Source: Apostichopus californicus (taxonomy: Eukaryota; Echinodermata; Holothuroidea; Aspidochirotida; Stichopodidae). Taken from it: DNA of 21,740 nucleotides. The notes beneath the pieces are model-generated. The model saw only the letters and a list, made by a program, of their open reading frames with translations, had not been told where the DNA came from and searched no databases. The stretch is taken from NCBI GenBank assembly GCA_020650975.1, contig JAIPMN010029979.1, positions 1 through 21,740 on the forward strand, given 5' to 3'. This document shows positions 1 through 10,600 of this stretch, piece after piece (within the stretch, counting starts at the first letter, position 1; every line of letters starts with the position of its first letter). Position numbers and translations under genes: made by a program.

Positions 1-642
1 CTCGAGGATGCAAGCTTCGTTTGACACAAATTGGGTATCATTGGAAAGCTACGAGTGTACAGAATACGATGATAAAGAATTTTTTTTTCATTTCATAACC
101 TCTTTAACATGGCAACCATCGTCGATTGTTCTGTTGGGAAGTGTAGGGGCATGAACCTTTATTCAAGGACTTGAGGTGGATTATGTATTAAAAAAAGGGG
201 GGGTAGGGTGTGGTTATGTCCCTGAGTGTGGTGTACAGGTCTGTCATATGGGTTTTCCCGTAGAAAGAAAATAAAGGTTTAGAAGTCAATGGTACGTTCT
301 GAGGCATATTGAGACCATAAATTTGGTCATGATAAGGAGACATTAAATAAGATTCTGCTATAAATTAATACTCTTAAATTATAAAAATGTTGTATGAATG
401 AATCTTTATACCCCCAACTGTTGTCATAAATGGGTGGGGTCATGGCTCCCTTTTTTCTCCTGCCCCTCTTGAGCACACTAGTGCTACATAAGTTCCAAGC
501 CAATGTACAAGTCTATTGGTTGTAGTATTCTTTTAAACTTTGCTTATCATGATTAACAACAATGTCACTGCATCATTTTGCTGTAGTGTTTTGTTACTTT
601 GTATAAAGAAAGTTTGGTTGTTCTTTTTCACGTTTCGTGCAG
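1..642. other. POLB intron sequence, no exon seen; one diverged repeat copy
   Basis: I searched for the preceding thumb segment (human NFLTRVSGIG) and found none, so this is taken as intron. Bases about 290-336 resemble 4226-4275 in the same orientation (shared TTCTGAGG and AGGTC/TGGTC blocks, roughly three bases in four matching), suggesting an old dispersed repeat. The stretch 197-214 is G-rich. Confidence 0.6.
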
Positions 643-692
643 ACCTGCTGCTGCCAGAAAACTCTTTGATGATGGAATTAAAAGTATTGAAG
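643..692 (+). CDS. POLB: POLB exon a (end of helix-hairpin-helix, thumb)
   Basis: 50-bp exon after acceptor ttcgtgcag and before donor gtatgt. It begins with the last base of a split Gly codon and ends with the first base of a split Asp codon, and reads [16 protein letters not shown]. This matches the DNA-backbone-binding HhH2 motif of pol beta. No preceding exon is visible in 1-642. Confidence 0.93.
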
Positions 693-3624
693 GTATGTTT
701 TCCTAGAGACGGGTGAGGCTTTACCATAAGCTCAGTGACATGTACTGTTAGGAATTCTCAAGCATTTGTGTTCTATGCATGCATTTTACTTGTGCATTAC
801 AAAATTGATTTGCATCTTTCGATTATTCTAAGCAAATTTTGTCATTAAAGGATCATTTGCTCTTGAGCAAAATTACACCAAATATACAGACATTTTTAAT
901 AACTTGTACCCATGCCTCGAAATTTAAAATGAAACTTTAACACATTCTATTGTAATACTATGAAAGTATCGTACATGTTCATGTGCAGTTTAAAAATAAG
1001 ATCGTTTCCTCTTCAAGCTGAAACTTTTAATGCCACATTTTTCCTTTCTTGACAGATTTGAGAAAAAAACAGGACAAACTCAACCACCATCAAAAGATTG
1101 GTTTAAAGTAAGATTTAAGGTTTTTATTTTATTTTTAAGAATATTTAAATAATAGGCATATTGTTAAATGTTGACCACAGCCTTCCCGATGATATTTCAT
1201 ATGCTAATCATGTTCATTGTTAATGTACAGAATTGCTGGAAATTTCATGGAAACTATATCAATGCATCTGGTAATAGTTACAGTAGTGGTGTCACCATGG
1301 CAACTGAGCTGAAATGGTCTTTGTCTGTTTTCTTTTTAATGTACTTAGTAACAAAATTCTAACTGATAAAAACATTGACAACTATCCTGTAATACTTGCT
1401 AATATTTTTCTGTGCCATTAATGTTCACTGTATTGCATTTTAAATCTTGAAAGCCTTCTTAATAATTGGTCTGAACCTTGTTAAAAAGAATGAAAAAAAC
1501 AGTGGAAAGGTGTATAACTAACTAAGTTAAAGTCAGTTCTTAAAAAGCATATTTAAACACCAACTATCCATTTCATAAATAGACATTTTGAAGACTTTGA
1601 GCAAAGGATTCCCAGATCAGAAATGGAAAGACTTGAGGCAGTTATCATAGATCTTGTGGAGGAGGTGGATGACTCTTATACAGCTACTATCTGTGGAAGC
1701 TACAGAAGAGGAGCCGTTTCTAGCGGTGATATCGATATTTTACTGACCCATCCTGACTACAAAGCGGAGGATGGCAAGAAAGTAAGAAGATATTTGTTTC
1801 TGATGTTGATCAGCCCTGGGACTTGCAGAAATAGATTAAGCTATATTCTATGGTAGATAATTAAGAGCTAAAAGTGAAGAGGCATCCATTCAAAACTTCT
1901 GCTCTTTTTGGTAAGCAATCTAGAGGACTGCCGGTGACTGATGTGAAGCCTCGTTGAGTATTTCGGTGTTCAACAAGTATGAAGATTTTATACTTCAGAC
2001 ATTTCAATTGTTATTAACTGTTTAAGCCTATTATTACCACCTTACTGCAATTCGTTGGGACAGCAATGAAACTGCTTTGAAAGTTAACATCAGCTGTTTT
2101 CTGTGAATATTATTACCGTAACATTGATATTTTTTTTTTCATTTTCTCATAGCCTGCCCTTCTACATGCAGTGGTCAACAAACTGGTGGATTTTAAATTT
2201 GTCACAGATACCATTTCTCTGGGTGATACCAAATTTATGGTATGATATTGTGTATAGTTTTCAGTATTGTAACAAGTCATGACCTGAGTCACAAAACTTT
2301 CAAAGTAAAGCGATTCGAAAACATTTTGATCATGGTTTTCCCACATTAATAATAAAGTGACTCGAGTAAGTGACTTGACTATACCTTAAAATTAAAGTGA
2401 CTTGTTACAGCTTGGATAAATTGCATTGTATCTCATAAGTTAATTTGAAAGTTTTGATAGTGTAACAAAAAGGTATTACACACTGGGTTTGGCCTCTGTT
2501 GTGCTTAATTGTTTGTTATGGAAGAGAGAGAGAAGTATGTGGGGAGGGGGGGGGGTTGCATGTGATGTCTGAATGCAAGCTATTTTTAACTTATTCCACG
2601 ACCTTTGAGAGGTCTGGACTTGAAGCAAGGAGAAGGGTGAAACTTGTATTTTCTTTGTGTTAAGGAATGAGACATTGAAAGTGGTTCTTCTATGTGCCTT
2701 ATTGAACAAGCCATGGCCTCAAACATGTGGTAGGCATAGCTGTTTCATCTTTCAGGTGTGTTTTCAGCTGGTGGCCAACTATGACTTAACCAGCATCATC
2801 CCAAAGAACCAGTTCTTTCATCTAGGATGTCTAGGACAAAGCCAACAGTGAAGTTTATATTGGTTGAAAGTGAGGAAGTTTAGAGAAAGTAAAACTTGGA
2901 AAAGAGCAAAGTAATTTGTTCTTTTCCCTAGGTCTAATTAATTCCCTGTCAGTTTTCAAATATTCCTTTACTTATGTAAATTTTTTATTATTGAAATGTG
3001 CCACTGCAATTGCCACCTTTCAGTTCAGTTCAGATGTAGGCATGTTTCATACTTGTTTGGGTATATGGAGCATACGTGTAGAGGCCAAACTTTATGCGCA
3101 TATATTTGTAACATGTTATCGTTTTCATCGATTCTTTAGGGTGTTTGCCGCTTGGCCAAAGAAGCAGATGCAGACGAAGATGATGACAATCTGAATCTGT
3201 TTCGAAGGATCGACATCCGATTGATTCCGTCCGATCAGTACCCCTGTGGTACCCTATACTTCACAGGCAGTGACATGTTCAACAAGCATATGCGAGGAAT
3301 CGCTGTGGAGAATGGATTCACACTGAATGAATATTCAATACGACCTCTAGGTAGCACAGGTAAATATTAAACTCCTCCCTCTCTGTCAGAAGTCTGATTT
3401 GTGTAAATAATATTATTTCAAAAAAGAAAAGATTTACATTTTGAAAATGATCTCTGTAAGTTTGAAAAATGATGTGAAATATGTCACAATGCTGGTATTT
3501 CTCAGTGCGGTTTATTTGACTCTCTGCAGGTGTGCCCGGAGAGCCACTCCCAGTATCCAGTGAGAAAGACGTATTCGACATTATCGGAATGAAGTACAAA
3601 AAGCCCTCGGAGAGAAGCATGTAG
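643..3624 (+). CDS. POLB: DNA polymerase beta, 3' six coding exons (partial gene, 5' end outside window)
   Basis: Family-X DNA polymerase that fills the one-nucleotide gap in base-excision repair in the nucleus. The exons 643-692, 1056-1107, 1583-1781, 2153-2239, 3140-3359 and 3530-3624 join in frame with GT-AG borders throughout and encode 233 residues plus TAG, equivalent to about residue 108 to the end of the 335-residue human enzyme. Visible landmarks are the second helix-hairpin-helix end ([17 protein letters not shown]), the triphosphate-binding GSYRRG, the catalytic pair in [11 protein letters not shown] (human D190 and D192), the third catalytic Asp in [10 protein letters not shown] (human D256), the sugar/base-contacting YFTGSD, and NEYSIRPLG in the fingers. 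The 8-kDa lyase domain with its Schiff-base lysine lies upstream of the window. All key polymerase residues are present, so nothing suggests a pseudogene. An Asp/Glu-rich loop (EADADEDDD) replaces a shorter human loop. Confidence in family is very high; the gene symbol is by similarity to vertebrate POLB. Confidence 0.97.
1056..1107 (+). CDS. POLB: POLB exon b (thumb)
   Basis: 52-bp exon after acceptor cttgacag and before donor gtaaga. It finishes the split Asp codon, reads [16 protein letters not shown] and ends two bases into a Lys codon. It is nearly identical to the human LRKNEDKLNHHQRIGLK segment. Confidence 0.95.
1583..1781 (+). CDS. POLB: POLB exon c (palm, two catalytic aspartates)
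   Basis: 199-bp exon after acceptor aaatag and before donor gtaaga, ending on a codon border. It encodes [14 protein letters not shown], then the nucleotide-binding [11 protein letters not shown] and the metal-binding D-I-D pair. The arginines matching human R149 and R183 are conserved. The acceptor has a weak pyrimidine tract (ctatccatttcataaatag), but phase and homology leave little doubt. Confidence 0.96.
2153..2239 (+). CDS. POLB: POLB exon d (palm)
   Basis: 87-bp exon of 29 whole codons between a strong polypyrimidine acceptor (tttttttttcattttctcatag) and donor gtatga. It reads from [11 protein letters not shown] to SLGDTKFM, matching human PKLLHQVVEQL to SKGETKFM, and both borders are phase 0. 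Confidence 0.95.
3140..3359 (+). CDS. POLB: POLB exon e (third catalytic Asp, fingers)
   Basis: 220-bp exon after acceptor gattctttag and before donor gtaaat, ending one base into a Gly codon. It carries the RRIDIRLIP strand with the third catalytic Asp, then [13 protein letters not shown], whose Asn and Arg match human N279 and R283, and [13 protein letters not shown] with the Glu matching human E295. The segment between GVCRLAK and FRRID is acidic and two residues or more longer than in human. Confidence 0.96.
3530..3624 (+). CDS. POLB: POLB terminal coding exon
   Basis: 95 bp from acceptor tctctgcag to stop TAG at 3622-3624. It completes the split Gly and reads [20 protein letters not shown] and then a basic tail ending KPSERSM. 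Human pol beta ends with the similar [20 protein letters not shown] and a short basic tail, so the normal C-terminus is intact. Confidence 0.96.
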
Positions 3625-3680
3625 AACCACCTCTCAATCTACAGTAGTGCTGTCATCTTCGTTATTAATTGACTGCCAGT

Positions 3681-3686
3681 ATTAAA
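3681..3686 (+). terminator. Candidate POLB polyadenylation signal ATTAAA
   Basis: The common variant hexamer ATTAAA lies 57 bases after the POLB stop codon. No perfect AATAAA is nearer than about 4512. The call rests only on motif and position. Confidence 0.35.
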
Positions 3687-3832
3687 CTTTGATCACATTT
3701 GAGTGATCTTTAACATCCATTAATATTTCATGCTATGAGGAGATGCAGCTGAATGTTTTCTTAAAACCGGCGAGTTTTAGAAGGGTTATAAAGTCAGATT
3801 TAATTTAGTCTGTAGACCTACATCACATTCAT

Positions 3833-3895
3833 AAGTAGGTTAACCTCTAATATGCATATTCAAGTAATCAAGTAGGTTGACCTCTAATTTGCATA
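3833..3895 (+). repeat. 27-bp direct duplication downstream of POLB
   Basis: Bases 3833-3859 and 3869-3895 are two copies of the same 27-bp segment, differing at only two positions (AAGTAGGTTAACCTCTAAT against AAGTAGGTTGACCTCTAAT). They are separated by 9 bases. The period of 36 fits a simple local duplication. Confidence 0.8.
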
Positions 3896-4797
3896 TATAA
3901 TTCTGTGCTGAAAGGAAATATATTGTTAGTTACACTTTTCATTGGGTCGTTAGGTGTGGTTCATTCTGACCCAGTGGCCTGCACAAGATTTAAATGTTTG
4001 GGAGGGGGGGGGGGGAGGGAGGTTGGCAGATTCTAAATTTACCTCAATGACTTACATAGGGGTTATGGATTCTGTTGGAAAGGTCAGAGGCAAATGGATG
4101 TTATCAAGTAGGGTCAATATGGTCCAGCAAAAAAAATTAGCATATAAGTAAATGACAAATGACAAAACAGACTTTGAATTCAAGTTTAGATAATGGAAAA
4201 AAGCAAATTGTCTACAATTTACTATTTCAAATGGTCCATTCTGAGGTATATATAGACTACAAACTAGGTCTATAATCAAGTCTAAATGCAAGGTTGTGCA
4301 TATAAAAACTGTTTGAAGTTTTGTGAGGTTGAAAAGGGGCTGTACACCTGAAGAGATCGTCTGATTCTTCCCAGAGTGACAAAGTGAGCCATGCACCCCT
4401 CCCCCTCCCTTCCCACTGAACCATTTTCCACATCAACCTTACTTAAATATCTGTGAGGTAACAACCAAATGGCTGTGATTTACTTTAGCAACTTGTTTAC
4501 CATTGAATACTAATAAAAATATTTTTCTAGTTCCACAATTGTTGTGAAATGTTTTCTTCTTTCATTTGAGGTTTAAACCAGACTTTATCCAGGTGGTCTA
4601 GGCACATTTGCTTTCAGGTATCTCACATAGCCTGTACCTCCAAAGACGGGCCGAAACTTCATCTTGCCAGTCACAGCACAGAATAATTTAATGTTCACAT
4701 TTTTTCTCGTAGCAGTTTTTCAGCTTTTTCAGTGTACAAGATATGCTCTACACGATTGTGCATTTGTGTAACAATTCAACCATTGTGCAGGGATGTG

Positions 4798-5180
4798 CCC
4801 ACGCTGGGCGGCACTGGGCTGCCCCGCCCAGCACTAAAAATTACCGCCAAGCACTGTCTTAAAAATCGTGAATCCCGCCCAGCACTATTTTCATCTAAAA
4901 TCCCGACATTCCTAACAATATATTCAACATAAATTGGGCCTAGCCTATGCCAAAATCATAGACTAATAACTTTTACCAGGTACGTAATATATTTCACTAA
5001 AAGAAAATTAAAAAATGTAAATTGTTAGCAAAACTAGTACTTGTGTATGTGCTTAAAAAGGCTACACAAGTGCCAGCATTTGGCATCTGAGCACCTTCAA
5101 ATATCAACAAATTTCTTAAAGACCCCTCCCCCAGGACGATCAGTATACCTGGCACTCAGAAAATCCTGGGCACATCCCTG
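4798..5180. mobile_element. hAT-like MITE, 383 bp
   Basis: The ends form a 14-bp perfect terminal inverted repeat, CAGGGATGTGCCCA at 4798-4811 and its complement ending at 5180. The element is flanked on both sides by ATTGTG, a 6-bp direct repeat consistent with a target-site duplication. The CAGGG terminus is typical of hAT transposons. Subterminal motifs of the CCGCCCAGCACT type recur near the left end. No transposase is encoded, so it is non-autonomous. hAT elements usually make 8-bp duplications, so the exact subgroup is unsure. Confidence 0.75.
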
Positions 5181-5623
5181 ATTGTGTATAATATTTTGCT
5201 TTGTGATACCCAATAAATTATTCCGTGCACAGTGAAGGTTTTGTTTCCAATCTGTAAGGCCCTCAAACTTTAGGATGTAACAACTCCCATGACAAAAAAT
5301 TTCAAAACATTTTACATACGCATTTTCTGTAGCGAGATCCCAGCAAATACAGAGCAAAATAATGCATCAAGCATAGGTCTTGCTATGGTTACCATATTTC
5401 TTTTGAAGAAAAGATAAAATTTCTTAGGGACTGTGGGAGGGTTAAGTTGAGGGGTTCCCCTGTTGTGGGCAAATTATTCTGAATGGTATCTGCAACATTT
5501 TACGAGATTTGACGGGAAAAGCAGAATGTATTGTAAGGACTGAGGGGTTGACAGACTGTTCACTATTGATAATTTGCCTCTCTGTGGTCAAATGTGGAGT
5601 AGCAAGCTGGTCAAATTTGCTAG

Positions 5624-5942
5624 AGAGTGTGGTGGCCAATTGGCTAAGGCGTCGGACTCTTGATCCAAGGATTGCTGGTTCGATTCCTGCCTAGTTCATT
5701 ACGTAGTGTCCTTGGGCAAGATGCTTTATCTCACTTGCCTCTCTCCACCCAGGAGTTAAATGGGTACCTATGAGGTAACTTGTCATTGGGTGCAGTATAT
5801 AACTGCTGCTGACTGGGACAGGTTATCATTGACCAGGGGTAATATAACGTCTGTAAAGCGCTTTGAGACCTATCGCTGGTATAGAGCGCTATATAGAAAG
5901 CAAATATTATTAAAATATTAATACAAATGAAAATATTGACAA
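5624..5942 (+). mobile_element. tRNA-derived SINE with 12-bp target duplication
   Basis: The 5' head has a pol III A box (TGGCCAATTGGCTAAGG from 5633) and a perfect B box (GGTTCGATTCC, 5677-5687). The anticodon-loop-like CTCTTGA would read CTT, so the source may have been tRNA-Lys. The 3' body contains GTAAAGCGCTTTGAG and AGCGCTATATAGAAAGC and ends in an A/T-rich ATTATT tail, a design seen in widespread animal SINEs (possibly the MetaSINE type). The 12-bp sequence CAAATTTGCTAG lies immediately before (5612-5623) and after (5943-5954), marking a retroposed insertion. It sits in the POLB-macroH2A tail-to-tail interval. Confidence 0.88.
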
Positions 5943-5978
5943 CAAATTTGCTAGCAATACAAATGAAAATATTGACAA
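5920..5978 (+). repeat. 23-bp direct repeat spanning the SINE 3' junction
   Basis: AATACAAATGAAAATATTG plus ACAA occurs at 5920-5942 and again at 5956-5978, a period of 36 with the SINE's 3' target duplication between the copies. The apparent SINE tail is therefore a copy of the downstream genomic flank. Confidence 0.85.
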
Positions 5979-7378
5979 AAGAACAAACTAATGAGACTTT
6001 TTCAAAATGTATGTATTAATGACATCTGGTCAAAAACAAAAATTGAAATCATGACTTCATTATCTGTGGTCAAAATACTTGAAATTTGAAAATACATCAC
6101 CTGTACCCTAAATTGATATTTCAAAATGTTCATATATTTAGCTGCATGACAGTACTCTGTTATAAATCAATATTGCAAAGTTTTTAATCTATCTCTGTAA
6201 AGCTTTGATTACTATTAAATGAGGATTTCATTTTCCAAATAAAAATAATGAAAAGAAATTAAGAAAGGAACATTCATTTTATGAAATTTAAAACAAAAAG
6301 CATTCTAAATATTACTTTGTTAACAAACACTTTCAGTGCAACATTAAACATGAAAGCATGCTGGCAGAAAAATAAATGACATTTAACCATGCAAAACAAA
6401 CTGACTCACTTTGCACATGCATGCTGCAGTTCCTCCCCCACTCCACCACCCCCCCCCCTTCTTGCGATAATATTTTGACACAAAGCTTAGCAACAGATAA
6501 AAACATTTTTGGAGCAACGGCAGTCTAGCAAGCAAATGCTTGTACCATTCTGTACACACACATATTTACTTTAAAAACATGCCATGTTAACATTGGTCTT
6601 TGAGTTAATGTTCACACTACTGATGTTATTTTCAGACAGCAGGAATTTTCTCTTTAAAGGAGCTAGTTCAGAAATAATAACCATTTTTCACTGGCTCTAT
6701 TTCACACTTTCAAGTCCTTCCATATACCTGGACTTTGCATTCAGTCATCAGTTAAGCTCAAGGAGAGTTTTTGCTTCCATGAAACACCTAACAATGAATG
6801 ATAAAATTATTACCATAGAGAAGGTTTGCTGTATATAAAAATCTAAAAACAGATAAAAATACAAAAACACATTAATGGCTTTCGGCTCTACAATGCAAAG
6901 ATGCAGCTTTGCCCTAATTTTGTTTATATTAGCTGTTTTGGGGAATTCTCCCCCTTCAATGTCCCCCACATAGGATTTACATACAGATCTATGCTATTGG
7001 ATGCTGTCTGTAAAGTGAAACAGTAGCCATCTACTGATCTATGAAACCAATCCATCTAGCACTGATGATGGTGGTTAAATACTTTACAGAGAGAACCCAG
7101 AAGTTGCAAACGCATGTCCTAAACAGACTTTTGAATGTTCCTAGGATCGAGTTGAGCATCTTGAGGAAGAAACTGTCAAAATTATGAGGATGGAACACGA
7201 GACTAAGCTATTTCAAGGAAAAAATAAATTTCAGTATTTTACTTCCCCCGAGAGGCAAGACTTCAGTTGGTTTACTGTTTGGCTTCTATCTCTCAATAAA
7301 ATGTGGGAAGTTTTAAGAGTAATTACAAAGAGATATATATATAACATAAAATCCAAACTAAATATTAGACACTATTTT
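5979..7378. other. Intergenic, no gene recognised
   Basis: AT-rich sequence with one C-rich block (6433-6458, including ten consecutive C). The open frames at 6584-6838 and 6748-6969 are antisense to each other, have no domain I recognise and are best taken as chance. Confidence 0.55.
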
Positions 7379-7384
7379 TTTATT
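7379..7384 (-). terminator. Candidate macroH2A polyadenylation signal AATAAA
   Basis: On the - strand a perfect AATAAA lies 60 bases beyond the macroH2A stop codon at 7444-7446. This implies a short 3' UTR if used. The call rests on motif and spacing. Confidence 0.5.
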
Positions 7385-7443
7385 CTAATCTACCTCGTCT
7401 AGGATCACAATTCCTTTGGCCATGATTAACCCTTAAAATCCAT

Positions 7444-7612
7444 TTAGCTATCGACATTTAACTTGCTCAATTCTGTGATGTAGACGTTGACACTTTCCTT
7501 GTCGTACAAGACGAAATAAACCTGCTTTAGTGAAGATGCCATCACCGAAATGAAGTAATTCTTTATAGACCCGAGCACAGTTTCTGCTGCAGTCTGCTTA
7601 GGCATACCAGCA
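7444..7612 (-). CDS. macroH2A: macroH2A exon 7 (macro domain C-terminus, residues 304-359)
   Basis: 169 bp from acceptor tttatctag with a good pyrimidine tract to stop TAA at 7446-7444. It reads [20 protein letters not shown], then [20 protein letters not shown] and a short tail. Human [20 protein letters not shown] and [20 protein letters not shown] align without gaps. Confidence 0.95.
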
Positions 7613-10600
7613 CTAGATAAAAGGAAAGGAAAAGAAAGAATTGTCTTTTAATGACTGACAGTTTTATTTGATTGATAGATTAAGTTGATAAGTTCTCAAT
7701 GCAGACAACCATTCCTACCTAACTACAGAAGAAACAAAGATTTAACATTTTCTGCCTAACACAGAGGTTTCAGCAAAGAATGTTTTGTTTGCATCCACAA
7801 AAAAAAAGGGCAGTTTGAGTCTTGGGAGATCAATCTTTTCACGACACTTTCACACAGACCTACAATTCACAGATCAAAGTAGGTGTATATGATGACACAC
7901 AAACTTTGACAGTCGCTTGACTGGCACCTTGAAAGCATCATTCCTCACTGAGTATAACTTGTAGAATACAACACTGCCCCAACTAACTGCAAATAAGTAA
8001 ATCATTTTGAACCATTAGGAAAGCACTTTTGAAAGTATAGCTCCTGATTGATATGTAACATTCGGATCCACAGGTGACCCGGTGACTGCCGGGCATAGAA
8101 GTTCACAATTTCAGCCGCTTGCCAAAAACTGACAAGTGCTTAAAAATCTAAAGACTAAAATCAAGTTCTCACAGGCATTTTCCTGAATTGCAACACACAC
8201 ATCAGCTACTTTAAAGATTTATAAATCAGCCCCAAAATTATCTGCTGATAATAAAGAGTTAAATTCAGGTCTCATGACTAACTGTTAAATCAATTATCAT
8301 GTGTTTGTTCTCAAGGCCTACTGGCAGAAGAATGCCAGTACCTTTTCATCTCTCTACTGGCAAATGGCACTGCTGACTACAAACTTGCCACTGCTGACTC
8401 CCTACTTGACACTACTGACTACTAACCTGCCACTGCTGACTACTTACTTGCCACTGTTGCCTACTTACTTGCCACTTAGTGGTAACTGCTGACTACTTAG
8501 TGGTAACTGTTGACTACTTAGTCGTAACGGCTGACTACTTAGTCGTAACGGCTGACTACTTAGTCGTAATGGCTGACTACAAACTTGCCACTGCTGACTA
8601 CTTACTTGCCACTGCTGACTACTAACCTGCCACTGCTGACTACTTACTTGCCACTGTTGACTACTTACTTGCCACTTAGTGGTAACTGCTGACTACTTAG
8701 TGGTAAATGTTGACTACTTAGTCGTAACGGCTAACTACTTAGTCGTAACTGCTGACTACTTACTTGCCACTGTTGACTACTTACTTGACACTGCTGACTG
8801 CTTAGTCGTAACTGCTGACTACTTAGTTGTAACTGTTGACTACTTACTTGCCACTCACTGCTAAATACTTAGTGGTAACTGCTGACTACTTACTTGCCAC
8901 TGCTGGCTACTTAGTCGTAACTGCTGACTACTTACTTGCCACTGTTGACTACTTACTTGCCACTGCTGACTACTTAGTTGTAACTGCTGACTACCTAGTT
9001 GCCACTTCTGGCTACTTACTTGCCACTGCTGACTACTTACTTGCCATTGTTGACTACCTGCTTGCCATTGTTGACTACTTACTTGCCATTGCTGACTACT
9101 TAGTTGTAACTGTTGACTACTTACTTGCCACTGCTGACTGAGGGGATTGCAATTGTGTTGAGATTCTTTTCGTCAGCAAGAGCCAGACAGTTCTTAATGC
9201 ACTTCTCGAGGTGTGGGACGGCATTGCTAGAATTCCAGGTGGGGCTGTGACAGTGAATGACAAACTTGGCTGGGAGTTTATGACCTGGACAGATTGCAGC
9301 TGGATTTATCAAGGAAAAAACAAATATGAACAAAGGTTGTCACAAGGAAATGAACTCATTTCTTATATTTCAGATGTATGGTCATTTAAACTAAAGAAAA
9401 TGAAATTCAAATATGAGATCTGAAGTCCCAACGTAAATTAATATAGCAAAGACCACTGTTTATCACAAATGCTGGCCCCACCAAATATAGCAAAATGAAT
9501 TGTCGACAAATTTTTCCCAATTTTCTACAGGTCTTTGTGACATGTGAAAATATCAGTTTTACCAATACGCAAGCTAAAAATAGTAAACATGTATAACCCA
9601 TCACTTTACTTGACCGTATCGGCAGTATGGCATAAATGTTTTCACCACACTAGTGATTGATGGCCGCATATTAAACACTGTAGCTCAAGCACAAGCTTGG
9701 AAGGAAATGCTGTGTAACATGACCTTCATATTTGCAACCAGTACTAACACAAACATTAATGTAGCTATTTCGCAATATTAGTACTTTTACTTTAATAATG
9801 TTTAATAGGTAAAACATCTTTAAGACCCTATAGTACTAAGTTACTCCTAACCTGTTACTCCTCTGCGAACCTCACTCTAATCCGGTCCCACTTTTTCACC
9901 CTAAGAAATACTGTAACCCTACCAAACAGGCATGACTTGGTTCCGAATGATGTCTTCCTTACAGTACATAAGTTTTCTTAGATTGATGGACTTCCAAACT
10001 ATGAGGCATGACCCAACAGTGGGTAACAAAACATTTTGGGTAGGGCGAAAGATTTTCCAGATGTCGGCAAATTCATCCACAGATTACTATGTTTTTGCCG
10101 GTTAAGTCTATAGTCCAAGCTAGCTTGCATGCATTCTGAGTATCAATTCTGAAGTGTGGGGGGGAGGGGGAGGGTCTGGTGTGGGTGGCAGCTCAGTCGT
10201 CATGGAAGACTTTTGGTTATGGTCGATAAAGTTTGTGGAGCAATAGTGACAGACAATGAAGCTGTCACAACATGATGCCATCGAGATATGTCTTACGGTA
10301 TGCTCTAAATGTGTGTACGTAGAACATACCTCCGGCAACGTCAAGGGAGCCGTTAGCTTTGTGAAGTTTATTCACTTCATCGACGAAATCTTTACCGCCA
10401 GCCTTCGCCAGAGCAATGCCTTTCAAAAGGAGATAGAACGAAAAAAGGAATCGTTATAGACCATTCTAATCCTGTCAATGTGATGTCACATACAGCTTCA
10501 TACAGAATACACATGAGATATTGGTTTTGTGAGTGTACCACCATGCTACAGCCTATAAGAGTACCGGAAAGTTGTCAGAATCCTGGCATAGTTGGCATCT

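Larger units (their letters stand above)
3625..4797. other. POLB 3' flank, no gene
   Basis: Besides the 27-bp duplication and the candidate poly(A) signal, this interval holds a G-rich tract (4000-4026, a 12-G run with flanking G triplets) and the second copy of the diverged repeat seen at 290-336. Open frames here are short and show no family resemblance. Confidence 0.6.

Noticed and set aside
3318..3620. 100-codon open frame on the - strand
   Set aside because: Antisense shadow of the last two POLB exons and their intron.
4052..4464. Two overlapping - strand open frames (114 and 60 codons)
   Set aside because: No resemblance to any family; low-complexity, AT-rich intergenic sequence.
5631..5700. 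Possible functional tRNA gene (good A and B boxes)
   Set aside because: The acceptor stem does not pair and the sequence continues into a SINE body with flanking target duplications.
8679..9141. Long + strand open frames encoding seven-residue repeats ([14 protein letters not shown])
   Set aside because: They arise because the 21-bp minisatellite unit is a multiple of three. The region is intron of macroH2A on the other strand and the unit explains every codon.
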